Shown: positions 21,101-29,000 of the stretch, piece after piece
Layout: every line of letters starts with the position of its first letter
Position numbering within the stretch: position 1 is the first letter of the stretch
From: Chondrosia reniformis
Taxonomy: Eukaryota > Porifera > Demospongiae > Chondrillida > Chondrillidae
Length of the DNA stretch: 64,000 nucleotides
Assembly: GCA_947172415.1 (NCBI GenBank)
Contig: OX359189.1
Span: 3,424,501-3,488,500, forward strand
Reading direction: 5' to 3'
Notes under the pieces: generated by a model
Database searches by the model: none
Told to the model about the DNA's origin: nothing
Seen by the model: only the letters and a program-made list of their open reading frames with translations
Translations under genes and position numbers: made by a program

Positions 21101-22115
21101 TTGGGATGTGAAGGAAGTACACTAAATGTCACAATTATCAGAAGAGGATATATTTCTTCACCCATCCCTGTCAGTTTGACAGCTAGAGGAACCACTAATA
21201 AGCCATTAAACTGTAAGTGTATTAGTATATAATATTACATTAAGCAAAAAGTTATTGAGTGAACATTATACGTACAAGCAGCATATATATAATTACGTAT
21301 ATGTATACAACACACTAGATGATGTATTCTGAGATAATGAGATTTATATACTGTATTTGTCCAAATAGGTGCCCAGGCCTCTATTTCATTCCAGTCATTC
21401 TTGACCTGGCCTCTATTTGAACCAGACTAGCTCTTAGCAATAATGATCTTGGTGTACCCTTTCAGCATTAGTCTTCTTTTTAGTGTATATACGTACTTCA
21501 CAGCCCTTTTTAATGGAGACATTGCAGGACTATATATTTTATTTTAACTGCTATTGCAGTTTAAACTGGTTAGGCATTTCAGTCAGTCACACCTTGACCA
21601 AATGTGTTGATGCAAGGAACCTGGACGAGACCAGGCTTCTATACAGACAAATACAGTATACAGAGAGAAAATCACCATCAGTAATTTCCACGAAACCAAG
21701 CCATATTATACATAATAATAAATTATTTAAATATATTTTTACAATTCAGGCATTGTGTTAAGACTATTGATTTATTATTACACATGTAAACACTCTAATG
21801 TGATATTAATGTATATATTTGTTGTTATGCAGTATTAACATATACATATATATGTATATACGTATATATATGCTTTTTTTATTCAAAAATGAAGTGGTAG
21901 ATTTCAGAGTGATGGATACTGGCATATTCTTTGATGCCCTGAATACTCCAGAGGAGACAAAGTTTATAAGAGTTCAACTCCTAGAGGATGTCATTCAAGA
22001 GAAAGAAGAGGTCTTCGTGCTAAATATGTTTATCTTCTCCAAAGAAGTCATGTCTGAACGTCCAAGTATAACAATAGTAATATATGATAAGATGAGCCAG
22101 TATTGCCAAAATTAG
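45..22115 (+). CDS. EGF / Calx-beta repeat extracellular protein (3' part, 14 exons)
   Basis: This is the 3' part of a large multi-exon gene that begins before the window. Exons read: 45-167, 993-1115 (EGF), then 5006-5137, 6112-6315, 6685-6798, 8001-8204, 9152-9319, 9689-9901, 9972-10145, 10226-10441, 11837-11992, 13354-13575, 21048-21212 and 21901-22115 (stop TAG). Every exon starts after AG; all but the terminal exon end before GT, and every junction is phase 1. The joined frame is open, about 809 codons here. The protein has two Ca-binding EGF modules and then six Calx-beta repeats, each made of an N-half exon and a C-half exon. Calx-beta modules are Ca-binding beta-sandwiches of adhesion and matrix proteins. 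Sponge aggregation-factor proteins also use Calx-beta arrays, but I see no Wreath domain and no membrane anchor, so membership in that family is unproven. More exons could lie in the 3.9-kb intron that holds the gypsy element. Confidence 0.85.
168..992 (+). other. Intron between the EGF exons
   Basis: This 825-bp intron has a GTAGGC donor and a tttttgattcag acceptor. I see no additional exon, repeat array or recognizable mobile element in it; short ORFs on the minus strand here look like chance. Confidence 0.6.
993..1115 (+). CDS. Exon: calcium-binding EGF-like module 2
   Basis: This is a second 123-nt phase 1-1 exon with a GTGAGT donor, identical in length to the first EGF exon. It opens D-I-D-E-C and carries six cysteines with the Ca-binding Asn/Tyr pattern ([11 protein letters not shown]) and the closing R-T-C-V-G. 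Identical length and phase to module 1 suggests tandem exon duplication within the gene. Confidence 0.85.
1199..3799 (-). pseudogene. gypsy pol fragments: RT, RNase H, integrase
   Basis: Segments recognized on the minus strand: an RT entry block with V-L-A-R-K-K-D-G-S near 3260-3300; the RT palm with [13 protein letters not shown] near 3000-3040; a broken Y-x-D-D equivalent around 2940 followed by LKPSKCHLC near 2830; RNase H start with Y-T-D-A-S near 2500 and end with N-A-D-A-L-S-R near 2260; the integrase H2C2 region near 1780-1950; and the integrase C-terminal [15 protein letters not shown] near 1310-1360. The pieces lie in at least three frames, so the polyprotein cannot be made as it stands. 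Confidence 0.8.
4064..4343 (-). pseudogene. gypsy gag C-terminal fragment with degenerate zinc knuckle
   Basis: A coiled-coil-like segment ([16 protein letters not shown]) is followed by a CCHC-spaced knuckle that has lost two ligands: the spacing C-x2-C-x4-H-x4-C is read as C, Y, N, C. This is typical of a decayed nucleocapsid region and sits immediately before the pol fragments on the minus strand. Confidence 0.6.
4401..5005. other. Intron remainder with a small CAGGG-ended MITE
   Basis: About 600 bp between the gypsy remnant and the first Calx-beta exon. It contains a 191-bp inverted-repeat unit at 4685-4874 (listed separately). The acceptor of the next exon (ttatttgtag) closes the interval. 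Confidence 0.5.
4685..4874. mobile_element. hAT-like MITE, 190 bp
   Basis: The left end CAGGGCTAAATCATGCAT is matched inverted by ATGCATGATTTAGCCCTG at the right end. Termini starting CAGGG are common for hAT-type elements. I do not see an 8-bp target duplication, so the superfamily call is tentative. Confidence 0.5.
5006..6315 (+). CDS. Calx-beta repeat 1 (exons 5006-5137 and 6112-6315)
   Basis: The N-half exon (132 nt) encodes a strand block ending [14 protein letters not shown], the usual Y-x-V-x-E-x2-G start of a Calx-beta fold. The C-half exon (204 nt) encodes G-L-D-Y, a hydrophobic F-x-N-G-S segment, I-T-D-D with downstream E and E-K-F, and the closing V-T-I-E-D-N-D-G. The acidic residues (E, DD, EDND) are the expected Ca ligands. 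Both exons are phase 1-1. The 974-bp intron between them is AT-rich with no recognizable element. Confidence 0.8.
6685..8204 (+). CDS. Calx-beta repeat 2, divergent (exons 6685-6798 and 8001-8204)
   Basis: The N-half exon is only 114 nt (38 codons), bounded by ttatgtatatttag and GTTAGT, and it joins in phase 1 to both neighbours. The C-half exon is 204 nt, exactly the length of the C-half of repeat 1. The repeat is degenerate: the Y-x-V-x-E start is replaced by an I-E-F-F-K-N segment, and the closing D-x-D is missing (it ends [11 protein letters not shown]). It probably keeps the fold but not the Ca sites. The N-half exon is the least certain in the gene, because it rests on phase and position in the alternating pattern. 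Confidence 0.65.
6961..6995 (-). ncRNA. Degenerate hammerhead-ribozyme-like motif
   Basis: On the minus strand CTGATGA is followed by one extra A, a stem GACC / GGTC with a 5-nt loop, then AAAAC where a hammerhead has GAAAC, then ATCC. The arrangement (core box, stem II, GAAA-like box, cleavage triplet) matches hammerheads of Penelope-like retroelements, but the changed GAAA box should abolish cleavage. It lies about 60 bp from an inverted-repeat unit (7058-7322). Confidence 0.35.
7058..7322. mobile_element. Inverted-repeat element, 265 bp
   Basis: The left arm (7058-7133) starts aggaaatgcaaataaatg and the right arm (7243-7322) is its inverse, ending catttatttgcatttcct. Shared inner blocks include the CATGTCAGGAAA and GGTTCCAAATA segments. 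No ORF. A hammerhead-like motif lies just to the left, so this may be the tail of a Penelope-like retroelement rather than a DNA MITE. Confidence 0.5.
8807..9117. mobile_element. MITE with 'tttcgtggtt' inner repeats
   Basis: An inverted-repeat unit with ends resembling gattcgggaaattttc and gaaaattttcccaaaa, and several internal copies of tttcgtggtt and its complement. A related unit is at 47503-47684 in the EMC5 downstream region, so this is a dispersed family. Confidence 0.5.
9152..9901 (+). CDS. Calx-beta repeat 3 (exons 9152-9319 and 9689-9901)
   Basis: The N-half exon (168 nt) encodes [14 protein letters not shown] and the C-half exon (213 nt) encodes [15 protein letters not shown] with the closing V-V-I-E-D-T-D-G. 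This is one of the best conserved repeats: the D-D, E and terminal E-D-T-D acidic positions are all present. Both exons are phase 1-1 and separated by 369 bp of featureless AT-rich intron. Confidence 0.85.
9972..10441 (+). CDS. Calx-beta repeat 4 (exons 9972-10145 and 10226-10441)
   Basis: The N-half exon (174 nt) encodes [15 protein letters not shown] and the C-half exon (216 nt) encodes an F-R-G-N segment, [11 protein letters not shown] and the closing I-T-I-L-D-D-D. Introns on both sides are short here (70 and 80 bp), the compact arrangement expected before transposon expansion of the other introns. Calcium ligand positions are conserved. Confidence 0.85.
10847..11238. mobile_element. MITE, 392 bp, in the intron after repeat 4
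   Basis: The left end (from caaataatcaatggaacg through tatgccaaaccagcc) recurs inverted at the right end (ggctggtttggcataatatg to aattatttg), and the inner flank attaaattggcaa / ttgccaatttaat also pairs. A partial copy of the same terminal sequence lies at about 7797-7850. No coding capacity. Confidence 0.6.
11286..11580. repeat. Copy of a dispersed palindromic repeat family
   Basis: The blocks 'gcagaagtagcatactgcaa', 'gggcacatcatgatg', 'cccaaacataaaagtgatgt' and 'accatccctatttctaactt' recur at 39352-39660 and 57500-58620 in this window. This copy is diverged and has lost the clean hairpin seen at 39352-39590. The 'ttttccag' inside it looks like a splice acceptor but is part of the repeat. 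Confidence 0.5.
11837..13575 (+). CDS. Calx-beta repeat 5 (exons 11837-11992 and 13354-13575)
   Basis: The N-half exon (156 nt) encodes Y-N-V-S-E-N-H-G and a hydrophobic strand; the C-half exon (222 nt) encodes [16 protein letters not shown] and the closing V-I-T-I-T-D-T-D-S. Phase 1 at all junctions. The intron between the halves carries a minus-strand retroelement fragment (12363-12819) and a (GTAT)n microsatellite. Confidence 0.8.
12363..12819 (-). pseudogene. Non-LTR retroelement C-terminal (putative endonuclease) fragment
   Basis: The minus-strand fragment contains the block R-A-D-G-K-Q-P-D-G followed by [11 protein letters not shown], also found in the longer elements at 16992-19914 and 20329-20948. 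The spacing P-D-x(~14)-D resembles the catalytic core of the PD-(D/E)XK-like nuclease of R2-type non-LTR elements (inference). The 3' half is frameshifted. It is intronic and opposite in strand to the host gene. Confidence 0.65.
13262..13288. repeat. (GTAT)n microsatellite
   Basis: A short run of GTAT units follows a TACGTACGTA tract. It lies upstream of the C-half exon of Calx-beta repeat 5. Confidence 0.8.
13710..14116. mobile_element. Inverted-repeat element with hammerhead-like motifs
   Basis: The arms of about 100 bp (13710-13812 and 14014-14116) are near-perfect inverse copies, from tctttgt at the tips to the shared gggtcttcttc block. Inside, an 18-bp-arm hairpin lies at 13978-14014. 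Each arm carries a stem GACCC / GGGTC next to a GAAA box; details are in the findings. Penelope-like retroelements are known to end in inverted structures with hammerhead ribozymes, so this is best read as a non-autonomous relative. It lies at the 5' edge of the retroelement cluster. Confidence 0.6.
14318..16983 (+). mobile_element. Non-LTR retroelement A (Cys-rich N-term, RT, C-terminal nuclease-like)
   Basis: This degraded retroelement begins with a Cys-rich segment at 14318-14430 ([15 protein letters not shown] then RCTNC). It then has a conserved pre-RT block (EIVHWRRN near 14715), RT blocks at 15046-16010 including [12 protein letters not shown] (the catalytic DD, near 15950), and a C-terminal region (16480-16981) with [11 protein letters not shown] and F-Y-D-V-R-V-F-N-P. 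At least five frameshifts or stops separate the pieces. The D-V-R-V-F-N-P block probably belongs to the C-terminal nuclease of this family (inference). Its 3' end abuts TAGTAATAATAAT, and element B starts immediately after it. Confidence 0.7.
16992..19914 (+). mobile_element. Non-LTR retroelement B (Cys-rich N-term, RT, CCHC + nuclease-like)
   Basis: This element is head-to-tail with element A. It opens with a Cys-rich N-terminus ([16 protein letters not shown], 17030-17090). RT blocks follow: [10 protein letters not shown] near 18175, FLDDGTIGG (catalytic DD) near 18417, and LNVDKSELI. The 3' end has a C-x2-C-x7-8-H-x4-C knuckle ([16 protein letters not shown], near 19340), then R-S-D-G-N-R-L-D-G and [10 protein letters not shown] (19500-19590). 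A zinc knuckle followed by a P-D...D nuclease signature is the layout of R2-like non-LTR retrotransposons. Frame breaks near 17380, 17840, 18350 and 19680 make it a pseudogene. Confidence 0.7.
19976..20240. repeat. (TAA)n / (TAG-TAA)n / (ATT)n microsatellite cluster
   Basis: A (TAA)n run at about 19978-20003 is followed by a (TAGTAA)n-like run to 20035 and a poly-T tract. A second run, (TAT)n, is at 20217-20238, and another short AAT run is at 20306-20325. They lie at the 3' ends of elements B (plus) and C (minus), which points to microsatellite-targeted insertion or template-encoded tails. Confidence 0.75.
20329..20948 (-). pseudogene. Non-LTR retroelement C, C-terminal fragment
   Basis: A minus-strand 3' fragment of the same family as element B. 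It holds the knuckle region (HQCAHCG ... HCLNC, near 20870-20910) and then R-S-D-G-N-H-P-D-G and [10 protein letters not shown] (20670-20760), followed by the conserved tail near 20400 ([13 protein letters not shown]). One frameshift separates the knuckle from the nuclease block. It is 5'-truncated, as is normal for non-LTR elements, and its 3' end abuts an AAT run. Confidence 0.7.
21048..22115 (+). CDS. Calx-beta repeat 6 and C-terminus (exons 21048-21212 and 21901-22115)
   Basis: The N-half exon (165 nt) encodes [13 protein letters not shown] and the terminal exon encodes [21 protein letters not shown], ending I-T-I-V-I-Y-D-K and then eight residues to TAG. The exon start at 21901 is chosen because the alternative AG at 21906 would create an immediate stop. 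The D-x-D closing motif is weak. No transmembrane segment or GPI-like tail follows, so the protein seems to be secreted or held by other modules. The 688-bp intron between the exons shows nothing recognizable. Confidence 0.75.
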
Positions 22116-22979
22116 TGCCATAGAAAGTGCAAACAAACAATATTAGTTGGAACCAAGATTATATAAGTATTAGACAATAGTGAGGTAGACAATGTGATTA
22201 ATCAAACATTATATTATGTATAAGATTTTCTTTTGCATAGTTTATTGACATTGAATTGAATTCCTACAGTTGGATAGTGTAGCTGCTACCCATATACATG
22301 TATATATACAAAAGCTACATATAAATAATAGCTATTAATACAATCTATAAGACACCAATATACTTGCATGGTAAACTAATTTAAACCAAGTGGGCTCCTT
22401 ACAATTTAGAAAACTGTGATAAACTGTTATTACAAAATATTGATACCACTTGTGTCCAGTTGTCCAAATTGCCTTTCTTCGAATTCCTTCCAAATATAAG
22501 GTCATCATAACGTTGTGGCCCTTGTCCTGAAGTCAAATGATTTGTTCTCTGTAGTAATGCATGTGACAACTGAGTTAACATGCTTTCAAGTATTTCAAGA
22601 ATAATTGACGATCCGATTACAAGCCATAAAATTTTCTTTACCATGCACATATATATTTTGCGTACCTGTAGGAAATTTTATCCAAAGCCAGCCCAAAATT
22701 AACAGTTAAAGTGTTGCTGTGATAAGATTCTCATATAAGTGATTCAGGTGCTCTAATCTGTATTTGTTCTGTGTGGTTATTTATATATGTACTTTTAAGC
22801 AGCACTGCAGACACGCTGGGATAAAGACAGGGAAATAACTGTATTTAGTCACTTTAAAGTATCAAACATTTGCTTCTAAAAAGAAATTTTAGTAATTTAA
22901 GTGCAAAGCAACATGAAATAAACAACTTCATAAATCAAGTGTGAAACAGATGAAATTAATACAAAGCAGTTGAGCTGTG
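22116..22979. other. Interval between convergent gene ends
   Basis: This 864-bp interval separates the stop of the Calx-beta gene (plus) from the stop of 4E-BP (minus), so both 3' UTRs must lie here. A possible minus-strand exon (22399-22665) is listed separately. No repeat array is seen. Confidence 0.5.
22399..22665 (-). CDS. Possible unassigned exon (hypothetical)
   Basis: A minus-strand open segment begins after a good acceptor (tttcctacag) and runs about 88 codons to a stop. It starts V-R-K-I-Y-M-C-M-V-K-K-I and has a hydrophobic stretch I-L-W-L-V-I-G-S-S-I-I-L near its start, then a polar C-terminus with R-Y-D-D-L-I-F-G-R. I do not recognize it. It lies downstream of the 4E-BP stop on the same strand, so it could be an alternative last exon, a separate small gene, or chance ORF in a 3' UTR. 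Confidence 0.25.
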   Translation of the reverse strand, partial: VRKIYMCMVKKILWLVIGSSIILEILESMLTQLSHALLQRTNHLTSGQGPQRYDDLIFGRNSKKGNLDNWTQVVSIFCNNSLSQFSKL

Positions 22980-23026
22980 TTACTTAGGACTTGTCTCCAT
23001 TTCCATCTGAAACTGGTCATCAGACT
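22980..23026 (-). CDS. EIF4EBP: 4E-BP exon 3 (TOS motif, stop)
   Basis: This 47-nt terminal coding exon follows cactaatttag. It encodes [15 protein letters not shown] and stops. The position directly before the C-terminus and the acidic lead-in (compare E-E-S-Q-F-E-M-D-I in vertebrates) identify F-Q-M-E-M as the TOS motif that recruits Raptor. It is too short to be found by ORF length. Confidence 0.85.
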
Positions 23027-26000
23027 CTAAATTAGTGAAGGTCATAAAAAATAAAGTTACTTACTGCAAATATATTTGGTGTATAGAGGTAATGTAAAGG
23101 CATATTATCTAAGTAAATTTAATCATAACATTGATTTAGAGTTTTAGCAAATATCCTTGGTAATTACAGAAATAGTTTGGCTAAAAATGGTAATGTTAGT
23201 CCTTGAGACACCAATACATTGAACTAATTCTGATTATTTACAGTTTCTTGTATAGTATATTGATAAATATAAACCTTGTTGAATCCCTAAATAAAACAAT
23301 AAAACAAATGATATAAAGGCAGTTTATGAGCTCAGTAAACATAACCCAATGATCGATGATTCTTTCAATTGTTTGTAAAACGTTTCAACACTTTTTGAAT
23401 AAATACATCTACATATGTGAGTGAAAGCCTACACAGTATACAAAAACATGGCATGCTTTTTCTAATATTAAAATAATTGCATTTTGTAAGTGCGCATATG
23501 TATGTACGTACGTACATAGCTGTCACTTATACAGTTATTTGAATAATATATGTACACATACACATATACATGCAATCGGATTCATTTTGCAGTACGGTGA
23601 CGTAGGAAGATGGTTCAAGTTTGTATTCAGTGACAAGAAGAAATGTATACAAACCAAAATCACACGAGGGCACACTGAAAGGCAGGCAAAGGGAGCAAAA
23701 CGTTTTGAGGAATCACTCAAAGCAGCAACTGCTTTAATTCAATTACAAGAGGCTAAAGGCTCAATATCTTTCAAAGATAATTCTGACTACCTAGAAGAAG
23801 AAAGGCAACTAGATCAACATGAGACCAGTACAGCCATCAGTCAAGTATCAATAGGCTTTGGGTGACTTGAATGATCTCGAACTCATCATATTCAAGTTTT
23901 AATTTTACTCTCAATCACATAACATCCATGAATGGTAAGAGAGTATATGTATGAGAAAAAATTGCACGTTACAAATTGCTAAATTTAACACCTTGAAGTT
24001 TCTTGATGATTACTTGTACGCATCTGTGTCATGCTAACCCCTGGGAATAGACAAGAGGACTTACCTAACCTTTTGGCATGTCTTGCCTTCCCTCTCAATT
24101 TGGCTTTTCGGCACATCAACACGCTATCAATCTGGCTCCATCTTCGTGTGTCAAAATTGATTCGCTCACATAAATGCTCTGTTTGTTGTGTCACTGTCCA
24201 GAAGGTGAAGGAGGCCTTAAATGATGACCTTAGCAATTTGTTTCAATGGATTCATAGTAACGGCCTTAAATTAAATGTCAATAAGACTAAGTCTAAGAGT
24301 ATGGCCAGGAGGGAAATAATGACATCTCTATTGATGGCTAAATTCTAGACACCTACCAGGTTATTAAGGTTCTTGGTGTGCATATTGATAGGCAGCTCTG
24401 CTGGGAGCACCACATTGAGGAAGTGAGGAGGAAGTGTCTACCTATCTTGGCCATGTATCTACAGTTAAAAAGGGCTTGTCAATGACAGTGAAGAAGCTGC
24501 TCTATCTAGCATTCATACAGCCACATCTAGACTACTGCTCTGCAGTATTGGCTGAATGCAGCAAACAAGAAACCACAAAACTGGATAAAATACAAAAAGA
24601 GTGGCATGAGAATAATTTTAAAGGAGACCTGGGACTGTCCATCTGTCAATATGTAGGCTTGATGACATTGGGGAACAGAATGTATGACATTATGTTTTAA
24701 CAGCTCAATAAGTGTATTTAAAGGACACCTAGACAGTCAACTTTTCGGAGTGAATCGTGTCCCCCCCATGAATAGTGTCTCCCCGGACAGTATTCACTAG
24801 AGAACAATGTCCCCCTTAGTGAATATTGTCCCCCCTCCAGAAGGCGCACGCTTTCCCATGCCATGGCCATGGAAGAGGAGGAATATCATCGCATCTTCAC
24901 ATTCCTCATTCTTCATCGCTATCCGAGCGGTTTCAGCAAGAACATGAACAGGAGAAAATGCAGTGTAGGGTGTCCCGTCCTCCCTTTTCGTGTCTCCCGG
25001 GATTTTATTCTATAGTGAATAATGTCCCCTCTTGGTAATGCAGTCAGTGCGGTATGCTGTATCACACTGAGTGCATTTCAGCATTGCCTTCACCAGCGAA
25101 AAGTGGCATTGTAGCATCTGTAACCAGTAGTAACTGTTGCATTAGTCATTATGCATTATTCAACGTGGTCTCTCCTCGTCTACAGTTGCTTGGTTTAAGT
25201 CTTATCTTTCCGATCGTTACCAGGTTACTCGTGTCAGTGATTCATTCTCCTCTCTTGGTTTTCCCACAACTGGTGTTCCCCAAGGCTCTGTGCTTGGTCC
25301 TTCTCTCTTCTCTGCCTTTATCAATGACCTGCCTTCAGTCCTGCCTGCTGATTCTGTTGTTCTCTTTGCTGATGACACTGCCATCTACATCACGAGTAGC
25401 AATCTTGCTTCTTTAAACTCTTCACTTCAACAGTGTCTAGATGCAACCAGCCCGTGGGTGGCCAGCAATGGACTGCAACTGAATGCAAGCAAAACAAAAT
25501 GTATGCTCCTTCACTCTAGTAGAAGAAAAATTGAGACTGGCTTGGACGTTCATGTTGATGGTGTAACTGTTGATCAGGTACGAGTGTTTAAGTATCTTGG
25601 TGTGCTTATAAACGATACCCTAACTTGGAGTGATCATGTTGACATGATCTATAGAAAAGTAAGCTGTCGTCTCAACCTTCTTCGTAGGCTCTCTTGGTTT
25701 CTCCCTCGCTCTCTCCTCCTCACTTATCTTAAATCGTACATCCTTCCCCACTTTGACTATTGTGATGTCGTCTGGTCTGGCTGTACTCAAGATGAATCTC
25801 GCCGCTTGGAATCGCTGCTGAACTTTGGTTGCAAGATTGTGCTTCATAGGCGTCGTGACTCTTCTTCCACTGCTGCTCTTCAAGAACTTGGATTAACGAC
25901 TCTCACCTTGAGAAGAAAACTTCACATGGCTCAGTGTATGTTTCGCAGCTTATCCTCCCAGGCTCCACCTTATCTGTCTCGGCTCTTCTCTTATGTTTCT

Positions 26001-29000
26001 TGCCACCATAACACTCGTTCCTCTTTCACTTCCCAACTTAATCTTCCCTTGGTCAGGTCTTCATTCGGACAGAAGGCATTCAGTTTTGCCGGTGCTTCCC
26101 TCTGGTGCAGCCTACCTACAGCCATTCGTGCAACACCTAACCTCAGCCTCAACAATTATACGGAACTATGTAAACGTTTTTATTCTAATGCATGAACGAC
26201 AATTTGTATTATGTAACAATATGCACACAACCGAATTGACAATTCTATTTTTTTTTTTTTTTTTTTTTTTTTATTGTACATATTGTTGTTTTTGTACTGG
26301 GTGCCTTTGTAGTAGCCCCAGGCTATTGGCCTCCCCAGTTTAAATAAGATTTCCTGATATCCTCATTATATTTGTCACTGCAGGACCCTATATAACCTTT
26401 GCTATTTCCATCTTATATCCTTGAATATATTATTGTAGCATCGATCTGTACAACCAGTAGTAAGTACCGCATTAGTGACTATAGTCCCCTCATAACCTTT
26501 GCTATTTTCTCTCATATATGATCTTTATTATATACAGTGGAATCTGTACTAACGACCACCCATTCTATTACGACCACTTTCTGGGTCCCAAATTTTCGCC
26601 ATATAAAAGAATACAAATAGAACTTGTATATAACGACCACCTCTATTTAGCGACCACTTCTCTAGGTCCCAAAGTCGATTTTGACACTCCTTATAATGAC
26701 CACCGTTCGAAAAGTTGGCGTAAATCATTTGAAAAGTAGGCATAAATTATAGTTTAGCACCTCAATTATTTCAATACTGTTGGTGAGAACCTTAATCAAA
26801 ACAATTAACGTCATTAAACTTTCGGAGGTCAAAAGATCAAATCCTCTGCAGAAGCCAATCTATTGACCACCCAGCTAAAGTTGTGGTCTGCTTCTCTCTA
26901 AATTGCATGACTTGTTTCAGCAAGCTTTAGATGAACTTACCGTGCATAAGTACACTTCAAAAAATCAGCAAACTTTAGATATTTTTTAAGAAAATAGTTT
27001 CACTTATTTATTCTGTGTTTGTAAATTATTTATATAGATACATAACTTATACAGTGTATGTATGATAAGAAAGATCGCTTTGGATGCGACCTGTATATTA
27101 AGACCACCTGTATATTAAGACCACTTAGTTTGGTCCCACAGGTGGTCTTTATATACAGATTCCACTGTAGTATTATATCTAGTTGCATAATTTGCATCTC
27201 TTGCTGTCTGTTTTAATTCTCTTGTGTCTAGGTGCATCGTTGTTTGCATGCTTTATTGCTTAATAATACTATCATGCATTCTGCATAATATCAATTTACA
27301 CACCCCATGGAATTGATGAAAAGTATCATTAAATTGAGTATTTAAAAGGCTCTACGTTTGCTTTGTTTAGTTGTCATTGATCACAGAGGAACAACATTCA
27401 CTAAGGGGGGCACTAAATTCACTAGTGAATACTGTCCTAGGGTGGAAAACATTCACCAAGGGGGGACTTATTATTCACTAGTGAATACTGTCCTAGGGGG
27501 GAAACATAAAAGGAGGGACACCCTACACTATGACAAAGTCAAATATAACTGAAGCAATATTCAAAGTTTATTTCCCTATATACCAATGTTTTCTTATAGT
27601 GCATTTTAAGTTATCTATCTGTATTAAAATATATAAAAGCGCAATCCCTTTATTGCATAAAACAATTACTTTGCTTCAGAGAATTGGTTAGGACTAACTC
27701 TATATTCAAACAATGCGTTCATAACATTTCACAAATCTTTTTCAGAAATGTTTTGGCTGGTCCGCATTTAGTTTTTGAAGTAATTATAAACTGTAGTATT
27801 TGTGAATAAACACAGTACAGTTTAAACTGGTGAAACAAACATTATTTACACTAACACACATACGTAGTTATTTCCTGATTATCTTAAATCACTTTAGTCC
27901 ATAAATTAAGTTACAGCTTATATCAGTAAACAAACTGGTCTTAGAAAAGAACTTGAGCTTACCTTCAGATTTTACCTTGAAAGTAGGAGGTGGTGAAATT
28001 GGTGGTATCTTCTCATCCTTAGTTGTTACACCTGGTATTTTAGGAAGATTTCGTGGAGGAGTTTTTGACATAGGCGAATTACGCATTTCTAATAGAAATT
28101 TGCGGTCATATATGATCTTAGTGCCTATAAGAGAAAAACAACAAACCTATAAAGAATGAGAAGTAGATAGTAATAAGATAAAATAATCAGGATTTCCAAA
28201 AGAAAACAAGTATTGTTAAAGCTTGAACTAATTACTAATTCTTAAGTGTCCGCTTTAATCATTTTAACCACATAGAGTGTATCACTAATTCCAGTTCATA
28301 ATTTGACTGCTGTCAATTTCAAGTCTGCATCCCTTATAAAACCTTTGTGCAGGATTTCTGTCGGTTAAGTATTATTAACAGTAGCTTTAAACACTAGTTA
28401 TTGGTTCAATTTGCGGCACAACTGAAGTGAAAAGTCAACTTAAACCTTAGAAACCAAAGAGAGTCCTCCATGTTTCTTGACTGATGTAAATATATGTAAA
28501 ATGTTGCTGGCATTATTTCAATCCTCTGTGCGATAAATATGATCTTCATAAATAGAAGCAACCGGAAATACGCCATTTTGTTCATTATATGTTTATTTGC
28601 ACTTAAAACGTCTTTGTAATTGGCGGATTATTTGGTTTAAATTACATATTAAGTAGACAATTCGTCGGCGAAACAGCCTGGCAGAGGCAAAGGAAAATGT
28701 ATATACTTTTCTGTACAAATGAATTTGTTTAGTAGAATTATAGGCGGATTGGTGAGGTTGGCCTTGGGAGATGGATGCGCCATTTAAAGAAAACAGCATA
28801 CCCAGAAAGGATATCTATTTCAGGGAATGTATACATGCAAAAAACCCTAGGATTTAGAGTTAACTTGATCGAGATCATGGAAGCAATAAAGATCAGGGCA
28901 CCTCCAAGGAAACTAGACAGTGTGTGTGCAATACCACAACACGTCATAACGGCACGCATGCAGGATCTGTCGTAACAGGAAGATCATGGACTCCGACTTT

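Noticed and set aside
21907..22115. Alternative acceptor (ttcag) for the last Calx-beta exon
   Set aside because: In the required phase it would create an immediate stop codon; the AG at 21899-21900 keeps the frame.
28738..28975. Overlapping ORFs on both strands near 28.8 kb
   Set aside because: No splice-site support, no recognizable domain, and they lie in the 4E-BP intron beside the tandem repeat.
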